From NCBI GenBank assembly GCA_032207245.1, contig CM063500.1, positions 19,228,734 through 19,292,733 on the forward strand: 64,000 bases of DNA, given 5' to 3'. This document shows, piece by piece, positions 36,012 to 47,260 of the stretch (position 1 is its first letter; each line of letters starts with the position of its first letter). The stretch comes from Pardosa pseudoannulata. Its lineage: Eukaryota; Arthropoda; Arachnida; Araneae; Lycosidae. A program made the position numbers and the translations under genes. Under the pieces are notes generated by a model. That model saw only the letters and a list, made by a program, of their open reading frames with translations, was not told where the DNA came from and searched no databases.

Positions 36012-36694
36012 GACTGCATTGGCTTTAGAGAGTCTCATATATACGTAATCATTTATGAACTAATTATTTATTGCAGTGAACAATCATACTTTCTGGGGAA
36101 AAATAATTTTTCTTGACTTCTGCACTAACGGGAGATTAAACTGGTTAAAAAGCGATGAATGTCTCTTTCGTTTTCATAATATTTTCTATAATGGACTTCC
36201 GTTTCCAACAGATAAATTCTAAGGCCATCCGTAATGACCTTAGAAAAATGCAAAATACTGCAGCGAAAACTGTAACAGGAGACACTGTTTAACTGCATTT
36301 ATGGTTTCTTTAAAAACAAACGGTCTTTCATGAAGTTCCCGGATGCAAAGAGTTGTTTTTAAAAAGAGTCACCAACGAACAGTAATTGCAAGTTAACAAT
36401 CCACCATTGTCTTAGAGTTAAGGACAACCATGCGTTAGTTTATTTTATAACAAAGATAAAGATGTTTTAAAAAATTCCTGTAATCAGGGAGCTAGTCTCT
36501 GTTTTCAAATTAACTAATTGCGATCTTTATTTTTACTTTGTGGTACGAAATTCAGAAGCATTGCAATCTCGAAAAATTTCGTTTCTCGTAGTTCAACAGA
36601 AATAATCATTTTAACCATACCTGAATCAATTCCGAAATACCCGAGTTTTACGTCTGTATGTACATATAAGGAAACTTTAATTTTGAAACTTTAA
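36012..36694. repeat. Long duplication, copy 2
   Basis: Second copy of 34622-35365. It begins GACTGCATTGGCTTTAGAG, without the palindrome, and ends at the intact Harbinger-like MITE 36695-36815. Confidence 0.85.
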
Positions 36695-36815
36695 GGGCCG
36701 GTCTCTCCAAAGTCGTTTAATGGCCAACACCGATTAACTCATGGTGCTAACCAATTCTCCTTTTAAACAGAGATTAATCGCATTTAGCCTTTAACTACTT
36801 TTGTGAGATTGGCCC
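36695..36815. mobile_element. Harbinger-like MITE, 121 bp
   Basis: Inverted ends GGGCCGGTCTCTCCAAAGTC and (right, reverse complement) GGGCCAATCTCACAAAAGTA of about 28 bp with mismatches. It is flanked by TAA on both sides (36692-36694, 36816-36818), fitting the TWA target of PIF/Harbinger. Related sequence is at 8346 on and, truncated, at 35343-35380. Confidence 0.75.
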
Positions 36816-37619
36816 TAAATATTCATTTGGACTATTCCTGAGCTCATTTTAAGTAGTTTCGTTGTGATTTCTGTATTTGCATATGGATGTATCTCGCATA
36901 AGTTGAAAACAATTAGACCGAGAATGTTAAAAATTTGTTTTTAGGAATGTTCTAAGATCTACGCATATTTGTTATTGCATTATGCACTCTATCTAAAATG
37001 TTACACCCTTCTCATACAAATAAAACGGAATTTTATGCACCTGAAAAATATTTAATTCGTATCACCTCAAAAATTATATGCAAACTGAGAAACAGAATTG
37101 TTTTTTTTTATTTTGAATTGTTTATATCGAACAGAACTGTTTATTATTACATACTAATTTGTATTAGTATGTAACATTTAATGAAGTTTAAACATAATGT
37201 TAATAGACAACAATTAAGTATGAGTATAAAATAAATTAGTGTTTCTGTAAAATATGAAACATTTCCAAGAATATTCAAATAAGTATTGAAATTGACATAT
37301 TTTACAGAGACATATTTTACATTCGGAGATGTCAAAGTCTATATTGGCACATGAAATGACTGACGTCTCCAAGACGTCATTGTATGTCAAAAAGTTAAAG
37401 CTGACGACTGAACAAGATATTGTATGCAACTATAACAGCGCTTTTAAAAACCATTTCCAGCTCGAAATAAAGGTGATATTGTAGTAAAACATCCATGCAA
37501 CATAAAACCTCAATGTTGTTAACGCTACAGGTCATCTCCAGATTGTTGTTCTCGAGCCTTTAAACTGTTACGTTTTAGTTTGTTGAGCCTCTCCCAAGAC
37601 ACAATCTTGGTTGAATGCC

Positions 37620-37622
<3 letters not shown>

Positions 37623-37676
<54 letters not shown>

Positions 37677-37700
37677 GCTTGTTAAGCGCTTGTTTTATAC

Positions 37701-37741
<41 letters not shown>

Positions 37742-37752
37742 AGTGAGTGAAA
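37623..37752. repeat. (TA)n, then (TA)n(GT)n(GA) microsatellites
   Basis: TA tract 37627-37672 bounded by GCCTGTGTGTATA and TATACAGGC, which are complementary at the edges. A second tract at 37698-37752 passes from TA to GT to GAGTGAGTGA. Confidence 0.95.
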
Positions 37753-38686
37753 GAGAGTGTGTGAGTGTTTGTAATATATCGGAAATTATTGTCCCTAAAG
37801 TTCTTCAAAACTCAATCAGTTCACGTTCTTTTTATTTTAATTTTAAGTTTTGCACGTCTGTTTCTTACCTGTGTAAGGTCAGTTCTCCGACTTTCAGAAA
37901 AAAAAATAAAAGGTATTTCGTCAAGTATATACCAGGTACAGTGAATTGCCTTCTCAGATATATCTGTAATAACGTTAGGGTGCCAAGCCAGCCTTAGCAA
38001 CTAAAAATAAATGAGGGATATAACTTCTTGTGTGATTGGGGGAAAAAAGAAATTTCTGGTTACTTATTACTTAGTAGAATTCGAACCTTTGCAGGCAACC
38101 ACAATGGATTTCTAAGTACTGTCCTGGCGTTTATACATATACTGACTGCATGGGGGAGCTTTAGGGGGAAGTTTAGATTTCCACTCGTTATCTTTTCCTT
38201 ACTCGTAATAAATTTTTACACAGAATTGATATAAGATTATTAGAGTTTAATAGTTAATAGTGATTGATATGTTTATATATATCTATACTTCAGTATAACT
38301 TTACTCCGTTTAGAGTCTTAAAAGGAAAAAAAAAGTCTGAATGAAAACGTTGAAAATTATTCTTTTCTTTGATTGTAAATTACTTCAAAGTACTTAATGT
38401 TGTTCTACATATACCACAATTCATCAGTCTACGTTGCATCTGTTAATGATATCGAATGCATTCTTGAAATACATGTTAAGGTAAAGAGCCTACTTATCTA
38501 TTGCATACAAAAAAATTAGTTCTTTCCCCAAAGGTGCAGTCAAGAACAAAATTAATTAATTAGAAAACATATATATCAAGCTGAAAATCATTAGATTTAT
38601 CCGTTACGGATAGAATTTGCATTGCTGCCTCGAGTAAATGGAATAAACGTATGCAATATGATCCGGCTAAAATGCGTAAATAATTT

Positions 38687-38947
38687 CAACTACGTTTGGA
38701 ACCAAGTGGAAAATCAATTAAACCTTGATCAATAGATTTACAAATCACATTAAACTTAATATTATTTGCGGGCTTCAACTACTTTTGGAACCAAGTGGAA
38801 AATCAATTAAACCTTGATCAATAGATTTACAAATCATATTAAACTTAATATTATTTGCGGGCTTCAACTACTTTTGGAACCAAGTGGAAAATCAATTAAA
38901 CCTTGATCAATAGATTTGCAAATCATATTAAACTTAATATTATTTGC
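38687..38947. repeat. 89-bp tandem repeat, 2.9 copies
   Basis: CAACTAC(G/T)TTTGGAACCAAG starts copies at 38687, 38776 and 38865; each runs to TTAATATTATTTGC. Copies differ at only a few bases, so the duplication is recent. Unit ends fall in GGGCTT. Confidence 0.92.
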
Positions 38948-39821
38948 ATGAAAAATACATTAGTTCTTTCCCACGGGAAGATATTAAAGCAGAGTTTAAA
39001 AAACAATGATAAATTCTCTTTTTTATAGGCGTTATTTTAGCGGCCAAATATTTATTTTATCCCAATCCATCTCATTTGTCACTGCCATGAATTTCTAAAC
39101 GATGATTTATTGCAGTTTATTCAAAATAAAGGCAAATTTGATTCGGTCGGGAAAGAAATATTGTCACTTTGTAGTGAAAGTTTATTTTTTTTCTCTTCAC
39201 GGACAGTGAATAAGCAATCTAGTGGAGCATAGAAACCATTATAGTTGATATATTCATGTCAGGCTTGAGTGCGGGAGTTTTCATGTTAGAATTCCGCTTA
39301 GTATTCTTCAAAACAACTTTAATCGGATGTGATTATTACAGCTGTATTATTGAACCCATATTCTGAATTTTGATTGGAATCTAATAATTATGTCAAATTA
39401 TTAATTACTAGCATATAGCCTGTCATATGATGGGATCAGTAAAATTTTTAAATTTTCAGAATTGTAAAGTACCCTATAAGGCAGATAAAAAAGAATGGTT
39501 TGATTTTTGGATGAGAACTATCTAGTACACGCTCGATAATTTGTTTATCTTCACACTCCTCTAAAGTATCTCGATACTGTGAATTCAGTTTAGAATCACG
39601 TTAAATTCATTTAGAAATTTTTCTTAGCTACGCCGAAACTATCGTTAAGTTCTCCCCTTTTTTTTGTCACAGTAATTAATAGATGTAAAGAAATAAAGCT
39701 ATCATTTCCATTATACCCTGGAGGTAGATATAATTTGTTGTTAGTAAAATTTTCATTGCGACAAAAAATAATCGATGATTAAATTGAAAATTATCACATA
39801 TGTACGTAATCTATTATTTAA

Positions 39822-40380
39822 CCCCTTCCGGTATGATTTAATAATGAAAAACTGTGCATGAAATAACCATTTAATTTTTATTTAAAAAACTTGTTTCATT
39901 TTACAATTCTTACATATTCTGAATTAAAATCCACTTTTTACATAGTGTTAAATAATATCAGAAACAGTAAAATTAAGAAAATATCAAAGCAAAACATTAA
40001 TAAGGTATACAGATAATAGTCTTCAAGCTAGTGGTACTTTTCAAAACAAAGTGCAAAGGAATTCTTAATTGTTTACACCGTTAAGTAGTCTCACTTTTAA
40101 TTTGATTCTTGTAACACACACGGCATTTCTTAGTAGGTTTTCTTTTATTCTGACTCATTAATTTGGCAATGACTTGTACCAATTAAACAATATGCAATAG
40201 TGACTTGTGATTTTCACAAGTGATAAAAGTGTTGCCAAATTCAGTACACTAGAAATTTTAAACTAAATTAATTATCATATTTAACAGTAACTTTAATAGC
40301 ATGACGAGTGTAGCTCGTCATTGTGCGGTATGGAATGAAAAACTAATGACGAGCTAGGCTCCTCATTTTACCGGAAGGGG
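39822..40380 (-). mobile_element. piggyBac-type element P4 with a transposase C-terminus
   Basis: Inverted ends CCCCTTCCGGTA on both sides, flanked by TTAA (39818-39821, 40381-40384). Minus-strand positions 40158-40081 read MSQNKRKPTKKCRVCYKNQ then IKSETT and a stop, the start of the Cys-rich C-terminus (CxxC) of piggyBac transposases. The rest of the gene is deleted. It inserted into the BEL/Pao-containing dispersed repeat; the copy near 12350 has the uninterrupted site. Confidence 0.85.
40081..40158 (-). pseudogene. piggyBac transposase C-terminal scrap
   Basis: Twenty-five codons and a stop with basic residues and a Cys-Arg-Val-Cys pair, matching the beginning of the C-terminal cysteine-rich domain of piggyBac-family transposases. 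That domain binds the element ends and normally holds several further Cys/His residues, which are absent because of the stop here. It is enclosed in a TTAA-flanked element, which supports the reading. Certainly non-functional alone. Confidence 0.65.
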
Positions 40381-40924
40381 TTAAGCCGAATATAAAAGAA
40401 AAATTTTTACGTAATATCAAATTTCAGTGATAAAACGTATGAAAATAATGAAGACGATATTTAAATAATTTAAAATGAGAATTGATTAAATGAGATGGAA
40501 TGGCGTCATAATGCTACATAAAAAATATTATTTTTACCTATTTATTATGTGACAAACTAATAAATTTAATCTCCTACTGTCATCCTGGGAAAATAGGGTT
40601 TGAAATAATAGCATTAAATGCTAGAAAAGGGGGAAGGGGGGATTTCTAATATTGCTACCCCTAATTCTTCAAGAATCCAATATGGATACCTCTATCCATT
40701 CCAGGTCCAACCGCTTCATAAATTCGAGGACAGACGGGCAGATAACTTTGGCTATTATTATATAGGGGATTAATGAAAGTCTAAATGATTTATTTATTTA
40801 TTAATGTTGTTGTTTCTCATGTTTGCACTCATGGCACAAAACAAACACGATTTGAGCCATACGTTACTCATGCTAAGACAAAGGCATGCTACTTTCATTT
40901 AATGAGATCCGCCCAGATTTGCTC

Positions 40925-41140
40925 AAGTGGGTCCTCGTAATTTAGAATCAGGGATATGTAGAAGTCCCATAGGCTTGGCCTGCCACCCTCAAACGTTTGG
41001 AGGACATTTGTGACTATGAACATATTTAACGTGCCCTAGTCATTTTTGACGAATACAGCGGATCTTAGGTCGACTTGGCCTCTGAACCCACAGCCCTCGA
41101 GTTACGAGAACGCTGCCTTTGCCAACTGAGCTACCGTAGG
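40925..41140 (-). mobile_element. tRNA-derived SINE, family B
   Basis: Read on the minus strand it starts CCTACGGTAGCTCAGTTGG (A box) and continues to a B-box-like GGGTTCAGAGGCC, with a tRNA-like anticodon arm between. The body then has the GGCCAAGCCTATGGG and CTAAATTACGAGG segments also found at 23490-23625. The acceptor arm is not paired, so it is a SINE rather than a functional tRNA gene. It is unrelated in its tail to family A. Confidence 0.65.
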
Positions 41141-41385
41141 TCAGTTATAACTATAAAATAGTACTATATACCTATAGAAACGTTAAATCGCTATTAAAAT
41201 GCAAAATTCATTTAGAACTGTAAAATAGTACTACATATCCATAATAACATATATAGAAGGGGAACACAAATTATTGCAGAAAATTAATTTAAAATAATAT
41301 ATATTTTTCCAATTTTCCCGTTTAAGGCTTTTCTCCGAATAAGAATCCGTTGGTATCTTTTAAAACTTTTTAAGAGAGTTCCACT

Positions 41386-41389
<4 letters not shown>

Positions 41390-41452
<63 letters not shown>

Positions 41453-41459
41453 ATATATT
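41390..41459. repeat. (CA)(TA)n microsatellite
   Basis: ACACACATA then TA repeats with one TTATA break, just before the 41.46 kb tandem repeat, which has its own short TA tract at 41525. Confidence 0.95.
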
Positions 41460-41940
41460 GCTGTAATTACTAGAAGCATTTAACTGACAAATAACGTTAA
41501 AATCTTCATGCTGAGTAACATATTATATATATATATATATATAAGTTATTTCTTCTAATTTGTTTTAACAATTTTGATAGTGAATTCACTGTAATTATTT
41601 ATCAAAGCAGTACATTAGTAAAAATTTTTTACTATTTTTGCCACGAGTTCTGTAATAACTATAAACATTGGGAAGTACAAATAACGTTAAAATCTTTATG
41701 CTGAGTGACATATTATAAATGAATTATTTCTTCTATTATTTTTAGCATTTTTGATAATGAATTCACTACAATTATTGATTACAGCATTACATTAGTATAA
41801 ATTTTTTATTATTTTTTCCACGATTGCTGTTGTAACTAGAAACATTGTAACTGACAAATAACTTTAAAATCTTCATGCTGAGTAAATATTATAAATGAAT
41901 TATTTCTTCTAATTTTTTAGCATTCGTTTAATAAGCAATG
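41460..41940. repeat. Tandem repeat, about 180-200 bp unit, three copies
   Basis: CTGACAAATAAC(G/T)TTAAAATC, CATGCTGAGT.ACATATTATA and TTATTTCTTCTAATT recur near 41485, 41675 and 41855. Each is followed by GATAGTGAATTCACT-like and GCATTACATTAGTA sequence. AT-rich, non-coding. Confidence 0.75.
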
Positions 41941-42355
41941 GAAAAATATATATATATATATTATAAAATATTAACCCAGTATTCCTTAAGCCTTTTTGTC
42001 TTCCTAGACCACAAAATTGTAAAATAAACCTCCTTATAAATCGAAGACATATCGAAAAAAACTGGAAACCTCTTTTCCCCTTCCGCTGTCTTACTAACAT
42101 TAGTTCTATTAATACCCCTAAAAGCTACTTTGTTCGCCCATTATTTTTACCACAAATGACATCCGCTCAAAAACAATGCTAAAAATCTCCATTAATGACC
42201 ATGTGCAGCAGAACGTGGATCATTATTATTGAGTATTCTTTTGAATAACTTAAAGCTTTAAAGTAATGTGATTTGAAGAGGATAAACAGATTTACAATAT
42301 AGTTACTTCAAACGTTGTCTGTTAAAGAACATTTAAATTTTATTTTTGAAGCTGT

Positions 42356-42432
42356 GATCCTTTTATGTTACTTCCTTCAGTATGTATTCTACATACTGAA
42401 GGTACTCTAGTAACCTGATACATAAAAGATAC
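42356..42432. repeat. Hairpin-forming inverted repeat
   Basis: CCTTCAGTATGTA (42374-42386), loop TTC, perfect complement TACATACTGAAGG (42390-42402). Outer pairs GTTAC/GTAAC and CTTTTATG/CATAAAAG extend the stem with bulges. Possible short foldback MITE. Confidence 0.7.
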
Positions 42433-42479
42433 CGAAGTAAATTTATGGCCAAAAGCCCCCATTACGGCTCAAGAAAATT

Positions 42480-45400
42480 CTCAGGAATTAACGAATCTGA
42501 GATCAGAGGCGAAAACCCCGTTTGTCCCTGCTTATACCCCTTTTAACCCCTACTCTACGTTGACATCAGGGGCTGTAATTCAAGCCCTAAAGCAAAGCTC
42601 TAACCAATTAAATCTGTAAGAGTCCAGCTGCCAGTTTAAGTAAATCCTGAACAAAATGGGAATGCTCGCTGTGGGAGACATATTTTCGTAGTTTTTCCTA
42701 GATTTCCTTAGAGTTTAGATGGTTTATGTTAGACGACCTCGCAGTTCATCCCGTCCTAGAATAAGGGGAGAAAGCATCCTATTGAGCAAGAAAAAAATAC
42801 CTTTGTCAGTGAAACCGCTACTCTACACTCACATTAGGGGCTATAATTCAAGCCCTAAAGCAAAGGTCTAACCAATTAACTCTTTATAGAGCCCAGCTGT
42901 CAGTAGAAGTAAATCATGAACAAAAAGGGAATGCACGCTGTCGGAGACAGATTTTCGTAGTTTTTCCTAGATTTTCTAGGAGTTTAGATCGTTTATGTTA
43001 CACGACCTCGCAGTTCATACCGTCCTAGAATAAGGGGAGAAAACATCCTATTGAGCAAGAAAAAAATATCTTTGTCAGTGAAACCGCTATTCTACACTCA
43101 CATTAGGGGCTATAATTCAAGCCCTAAAGCAAAGATCTAACCAATTAACTCTTTATAGAGCCCAGCTGTCAGTAGAAGTAAATCCCGAACAAAAAGGGAA
43201 TGCACGCTGTCGGAGACAGATTTTCGTAGTTTTTCCTAGATTTCCTGAGAGTTTAGATTGTTTATGTTAGACGACCTCGCAATTATCCCGTCCTTAAAAT
43301 AAGGAGATTAAGAATCCCACTGAGTAAGGAAAAAAATCTCTTGGTCAGTGAAACCCCTACTCTACACTGACACCAGGGGCTATAATTCACGCCCTAAAAC
43401 AAAGGTTTAACCAATTAACTCTTTATAGAACCCAGTGGCCAGTGTAAGTAAATCCCGAACAAAACGGGAATGACCGTTGTCGGAGATAGATTTTCATACT
43501 TTTTCCTAGATTTCCTTAGAGTTTAGACTGTTTATGTTAGACGACCTATCAATTCATCCCGTCCTTAAAATAACTGGAGAAAGCATCCCACTGAGTATGA
43601 AAAAAAAACCTTTGTCGTGAAACACCTACTCTACACTGACATCAGAGGCTATAATTCAAGCCTTAAAACAAAGGTCTAACCAGTTATATCTTTATAGAGC
43701 CCAGCAGTGGCGTACGCAGAATTTTTTCAAGAGGGGTTCATAATTCTAAAAAATAACAGCCAGCATAAATTCTACTAAAATTTTTATATTTGCCATTTTG
43801 TCTGAGCTCAAGGGGGGTGTTTAAACTATAAATACCCCCCCCTTGCTTATGCCCCTGGAGCCCAGCTCTCAGTAGAAGTAAATCCCGAACAAAAAGAATG
43901 AACGCTGTCGGAGACAGATTTTCTTAGTTTTTCCTAGATTTCCTAAAAGTTTAGAATGTTTATGTTAGATGACTTTGATTCATCCTGTCCTTAAAATAAG
44001 GAGAGAAAGAATACCATTGAGTAAGGAAAAAAGTCTTCGTTGTGAAACCCCTACTCTACACTGATATCAGGGGCTATAATTCACGCCCTAAAACAAAGGT
44101 CTAACCAATTAACTCTTTATAGAGCCCAGTGGCCAGTGTAAGTAAACCGCGAACAAAAAAGGAATAAACGCTGTCGGAGACAGATTTTCGTAGTTTTTCC
44201 TATATTTCTTTAGAGTTTAGATTGTTTATGTTAGACGACCTCTCAATTCATCCCGTCCTAGAATAAGGGGAGAAAGCATCCTATTGAGTAAAAAAAATAT
44301 CTTTGTCAGTGAAACTGCTACTCTACACTCACATTAGGGGCTATAATTCAAGCCCTCAAGCAAAGTTCTAACCAATTAAATCTTTATAGTGTCCAGCGGC
44401 CAGTTTAAGTAAATCCCAAACAAAACGGGAGTGCTCGCTGTCGGAGACAGATTTTCGTAGTTTTTCCTATATTTCTTTAGAGTTTAGATTGTTTATGTTA
44501 GACGACCTCTCAATTCATCCAGCCCTTAAAATAAGGAGAGAAAGAATCACACTGAGTACAAAAAAAAAATAATCTTCGTCAGTGAAATCCTTACTTTACA
44601 CTGACATCAGGGGCTATAATTCAAGACCTAAATCAAAGGTCTAACCAATTAACTCTGTACAGAGCCCAGTGGCCAGTGTAAGGAAATACCGAACAAAAAA
44701 AGGAATGAATGCTGTCGAAGACAGATTTTCGTAGTTTTTCATAGATTTTCTTAAAGTTTAGATTGTTTATGTTAGACGACCTCGAAATTTATCCCTCCCT
44801 AGAATAAAGGGAGAAAATATCCCATTGAGTACGAAAAAAATATCTTCTTCAGTGAAACCCATACTTATACTGATATCAGGGGCTATAATTCAAGCCCTAA
44901 AGCAAATTTCTAACCAATTAACTTTTTATAGAGCAAAGCTGTCAGTAGAAGTAAATCCCGAACAAAAAGGGAATGAACGCTGTCGGAGACAGATTTTCGT
45001 AGTTTTTCCTAGATTTTCTTACAGTTTAGATTGTTTATGTCAGATGATCTTGCAATTTATCCCGTCCTTAAAATAAAGGGAGAAAGAATCCCACTGAGTA
45101 CGAAAAAAAGTATCTTCATCAGTGAAACCGCTACTCTACACTGACATCAGGTGCTATAATTCACACCCTAAAACAAAGGTGTAACCAATTAAATCTTTCT
45201 AGAGTCCAACGGCCAATTTAAGTAAATCCTGAACAAAAAGGGAATGCACGCTGTCGGAGACAGATTTTCGTAGTTTTTCCTAGATTTCCTTAGAATTTAG
45301 ATTGTTTATGTTAGACGACCTCGCAATTATCCCGTCCTTAAAATAAAGGGAGAACGCATCCCATTGAGTACAAAAAAATATTCTCTTCCTAAAATAAAGG

Positions 45401-45590
45401 TCTAACCAATTAAATATGTAAAGAGTCCAAGCGACTAGTTTAAGTAAATCCCGAGCAAAAAGGGAATACCCACAGTGGAAGACAAATTTCCCCAGAGTTT
45501 TTCTCAAATTTTCTTAGAGTTTATTTGTGTTAGACGAACTCGCAATTTTTCCCGTCCCTAAAATAAAGGGAGAACGCATCCCACTGAGTA
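42480..45590. repeat. Tandem array, about 270-bp unit, about 11 copies
   Basis: Each unit holds CTACTCTACACTGACATCAG, GGGGCTATAATTCAAGCCCT, AGGTCTAACCAATTAACTC, GAACAAAAAGGGAATG, CTGTCGGAGACAGATTTTCG and TAGATTGTTTATGTTAGACG. The CTGTCGGAGACAG mark recurs at spacings of about 266-276, once 427 where a 153-bp hAT MITE sits (43705-43857) and about 220 at the last unit. Copies differ by perhaps 5-15%. No conserved reading frame. Homologous to dispersed repeat D at 24023 and 27282. Confidence 0.9.
43705..43857. mobile_element. Short hAT-type MITE inserted in the 270-bp array
   Basis: A 153-bp insertion interrupting one array unit. Ends CAGTGGCGTACGCAG and (right, reverse complement) CAGGGGCATAAGCAA. 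It is flanked by perfect 8-bp duplications of the array sequence GAGCCCAG (43697-43704, 43858-43865). Non-coding; runs of G and C lie inside both ends. Confidence 0.88.
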
Positions 45591-46129
45591 CCAAAAAAAA
45601 TTGTTTGTCACTGAAACAATCTCTTGTCCCTTTATCACATGTACTGGCCATGACTAGCATACTCCTCCCCGTCGTTCATTTAGTTATTCGTAAGGTAACC
45701 ACATTTCTAAACATTAATTTGGGAATAAACTGCGTGGTGTCCAAAATCTAAGAAAAACTTGGGTCACTATATAATAAATTCTGTAAAGTCACTTGTATGT
45801 CAAGTTTTAAACGAGTTAGTGCATGTTTTAAACGAGACATGATTTTTCACCATTTATTCTTATAAAAAAAAATTGAAACAATTTTCGTGGTATACGCAAG
45901 TAAATACGGTAACTGTGTCTGAATGAAATGGCAATTGCACTACATCTCCCATATCCACTTAAAGACCAGGTAGACTATAGAGTGCAACTACGTCTGAAGG
46001 TTCAAATCCTACGTATCTTTTGGGTGTTTTGCTGGAATGAAATAAGCATTTTGGTAAAAGCAAAATATCATCTCAACATAAAAGAAAAACGCCCTTCACC
46101 CATCGTCAAAGTTCCATCCGTAGCCTACT

Positions 46130-46560
46130 CTAGTAATTTCCCAAGTTGTGTCTCTTCCTTTTTAGGTAATTTTGACCAAGTCTAGACAGGTTCTATGTAA
46201 GTTCTAAAGGACATAAGCCGGAACATTCTTGGGAATGCCTCGGAAAACAACATATTTAGTCTCTTCTTTATTAGACACTTTTAACTAAGTCCAAACAATG
46301 AATAAGTTCCTAATAGACATTTTCCTTAATGGCCTTTATAATCTCGCCTCAATAGGAAAGGAAAACACCCATCTTTTCAGCCATCGCTAAATTAATCACT
46401 TATCAACAGCATACTCTATGATTTATACTCATCTCTACTGAGCATGTTCCTTTATAAGTACTTATAACTAAGATCCAGACAATGCAATTGGATCTAAATA
46501 ACACAAACCTTAACATTCTTTTAAATATCACACAACTTCAATATGTTAGGCTTCCCATTT
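46130..46560. repeat. Diverged tandem repeat next to the 270-bp array
   Basis: Three loosely similar blocks share (A/G)TTTT.AC.AAGTCCA.ACA, a TAAGTTC-type segment and CTTAACATTC-like ends, at roughly 150-170 bp spacing. Too diverged for exact limits. Confidence 0.4.
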
Positions 46561-46737
46561 TACTTTCTTGAATGAAATGGGCATAATCAAAATAAAAATA
46601 TGGATATAAAATCAACCCAATTAAGACACAAAACTAAGTATAAGTTATCAGGAAATAGCTGATACATAAGCACAAACGAGTTGCTTCTTCATTGCGGAGA
46701 GAAAGCTTAGTGGCCTTCGCAGAACAAATGTCTAGTC

Positions 46738-47252
46738 CAGGGATGGGCAAACTTTTTCAGTCGCTGGCCAAAAATCAAAAGAAAATAAGTTTGGAGGACC
46801 AAGATAATTTTTTCTAAAATTTAAAAAACAATATACAAGTATTATGGTTTAAATATGTTAATGAGATGAATGGAACTGCGATTTCATTTTTAAAAGTTCC
46901 TTATACTGAGGTTCGAAGTGAGATGTACTGATTTTAATGAACGAGACTAAATGCTCATCTGTCAGTCTACTACTGAAATTATTCTTTCTTTGATCTTCTG
47001 GGCGTTGATCTCAAAGTTGAAAACACTTGTTTAGATATAAGAGGCAAATATACCGCTGATCTTCTGGACGTGAAATAATAAATTTGGGATATAATATTGA
47101 AACAAAGTGGAAAAGGGGATGGATATATAATGTATAAATATATATTACCTTTAATTTGCCTCGGACCGGCAACTTAAAATTCTATCTGCGGGCCAAATAA
47201 AACCTTCCGGCCGGCCGGATTTGACCCACGGGCCGTAGTTTGTCCATCCCTA
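46738..47252. mobile_element. hAT-type MITE with perfect 8-bp target duplication
   Basis: Ends are CAGGGATGGGCAAACTTT and, on the right reverse-complemented, TAGGGATGGACAAACTAC. The 8-bp GTCTAGTC lies on both sides (46730-46737 and 47253-47260), the hallmark of hAT transposition. The element is non-coding, 515 bp and related to 20702-21183. An internal short duplication with CTTCTGGGCG is particular to this copy. Confidence 0.88.
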
Positions 47253-47260
47253 GTCTAGTC

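Larger units (their letters stand above)
39408..40775 (-). repeat. Dispersed repeat carrying a BEL/Pao-like pol fragment, copy 2, split by element P4
   Basis: Minus-strand copy of the repeat at 55968-56815. The pol-like part lies at 39420-39780 and the leader part (with ATTCCAGGTCCAACCGCTTC) at 40390-40775, separated by the piggyBac-type element 39822-40380. The pol part contains FYLPYRV-LYN and the preceding Lys/Glu-rich segment with frameshifts. Confidence 0.65.

Noticed and set aside
37743..38234. Two plus-strand frames (84 and 68 codons)
   Set aside because: The first begins inside a microsatellite; neither has recognisable motifs.
38687..38947. CRISPR-like or regulatory iterons
   Set aside because: Whole 89-bp units are repeated with no variable spacer: a plain minisatellite.
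41070..41140. Genuine tRNA gene on the minus strand
   Set aside because: tRNA-like, but the ends do not pair and it continues into a repeated SINE body.
42480..45590. CRISPR array
   Set aside because: Units are 270 bp, diverged along their whole length, with no short repeat/spacer pattern; genome is eukaryotic.
44825..46185. Frames of 74-85 codons in and after the 270-bp array
   Set aside because: They are not kept between array units and show no domain.
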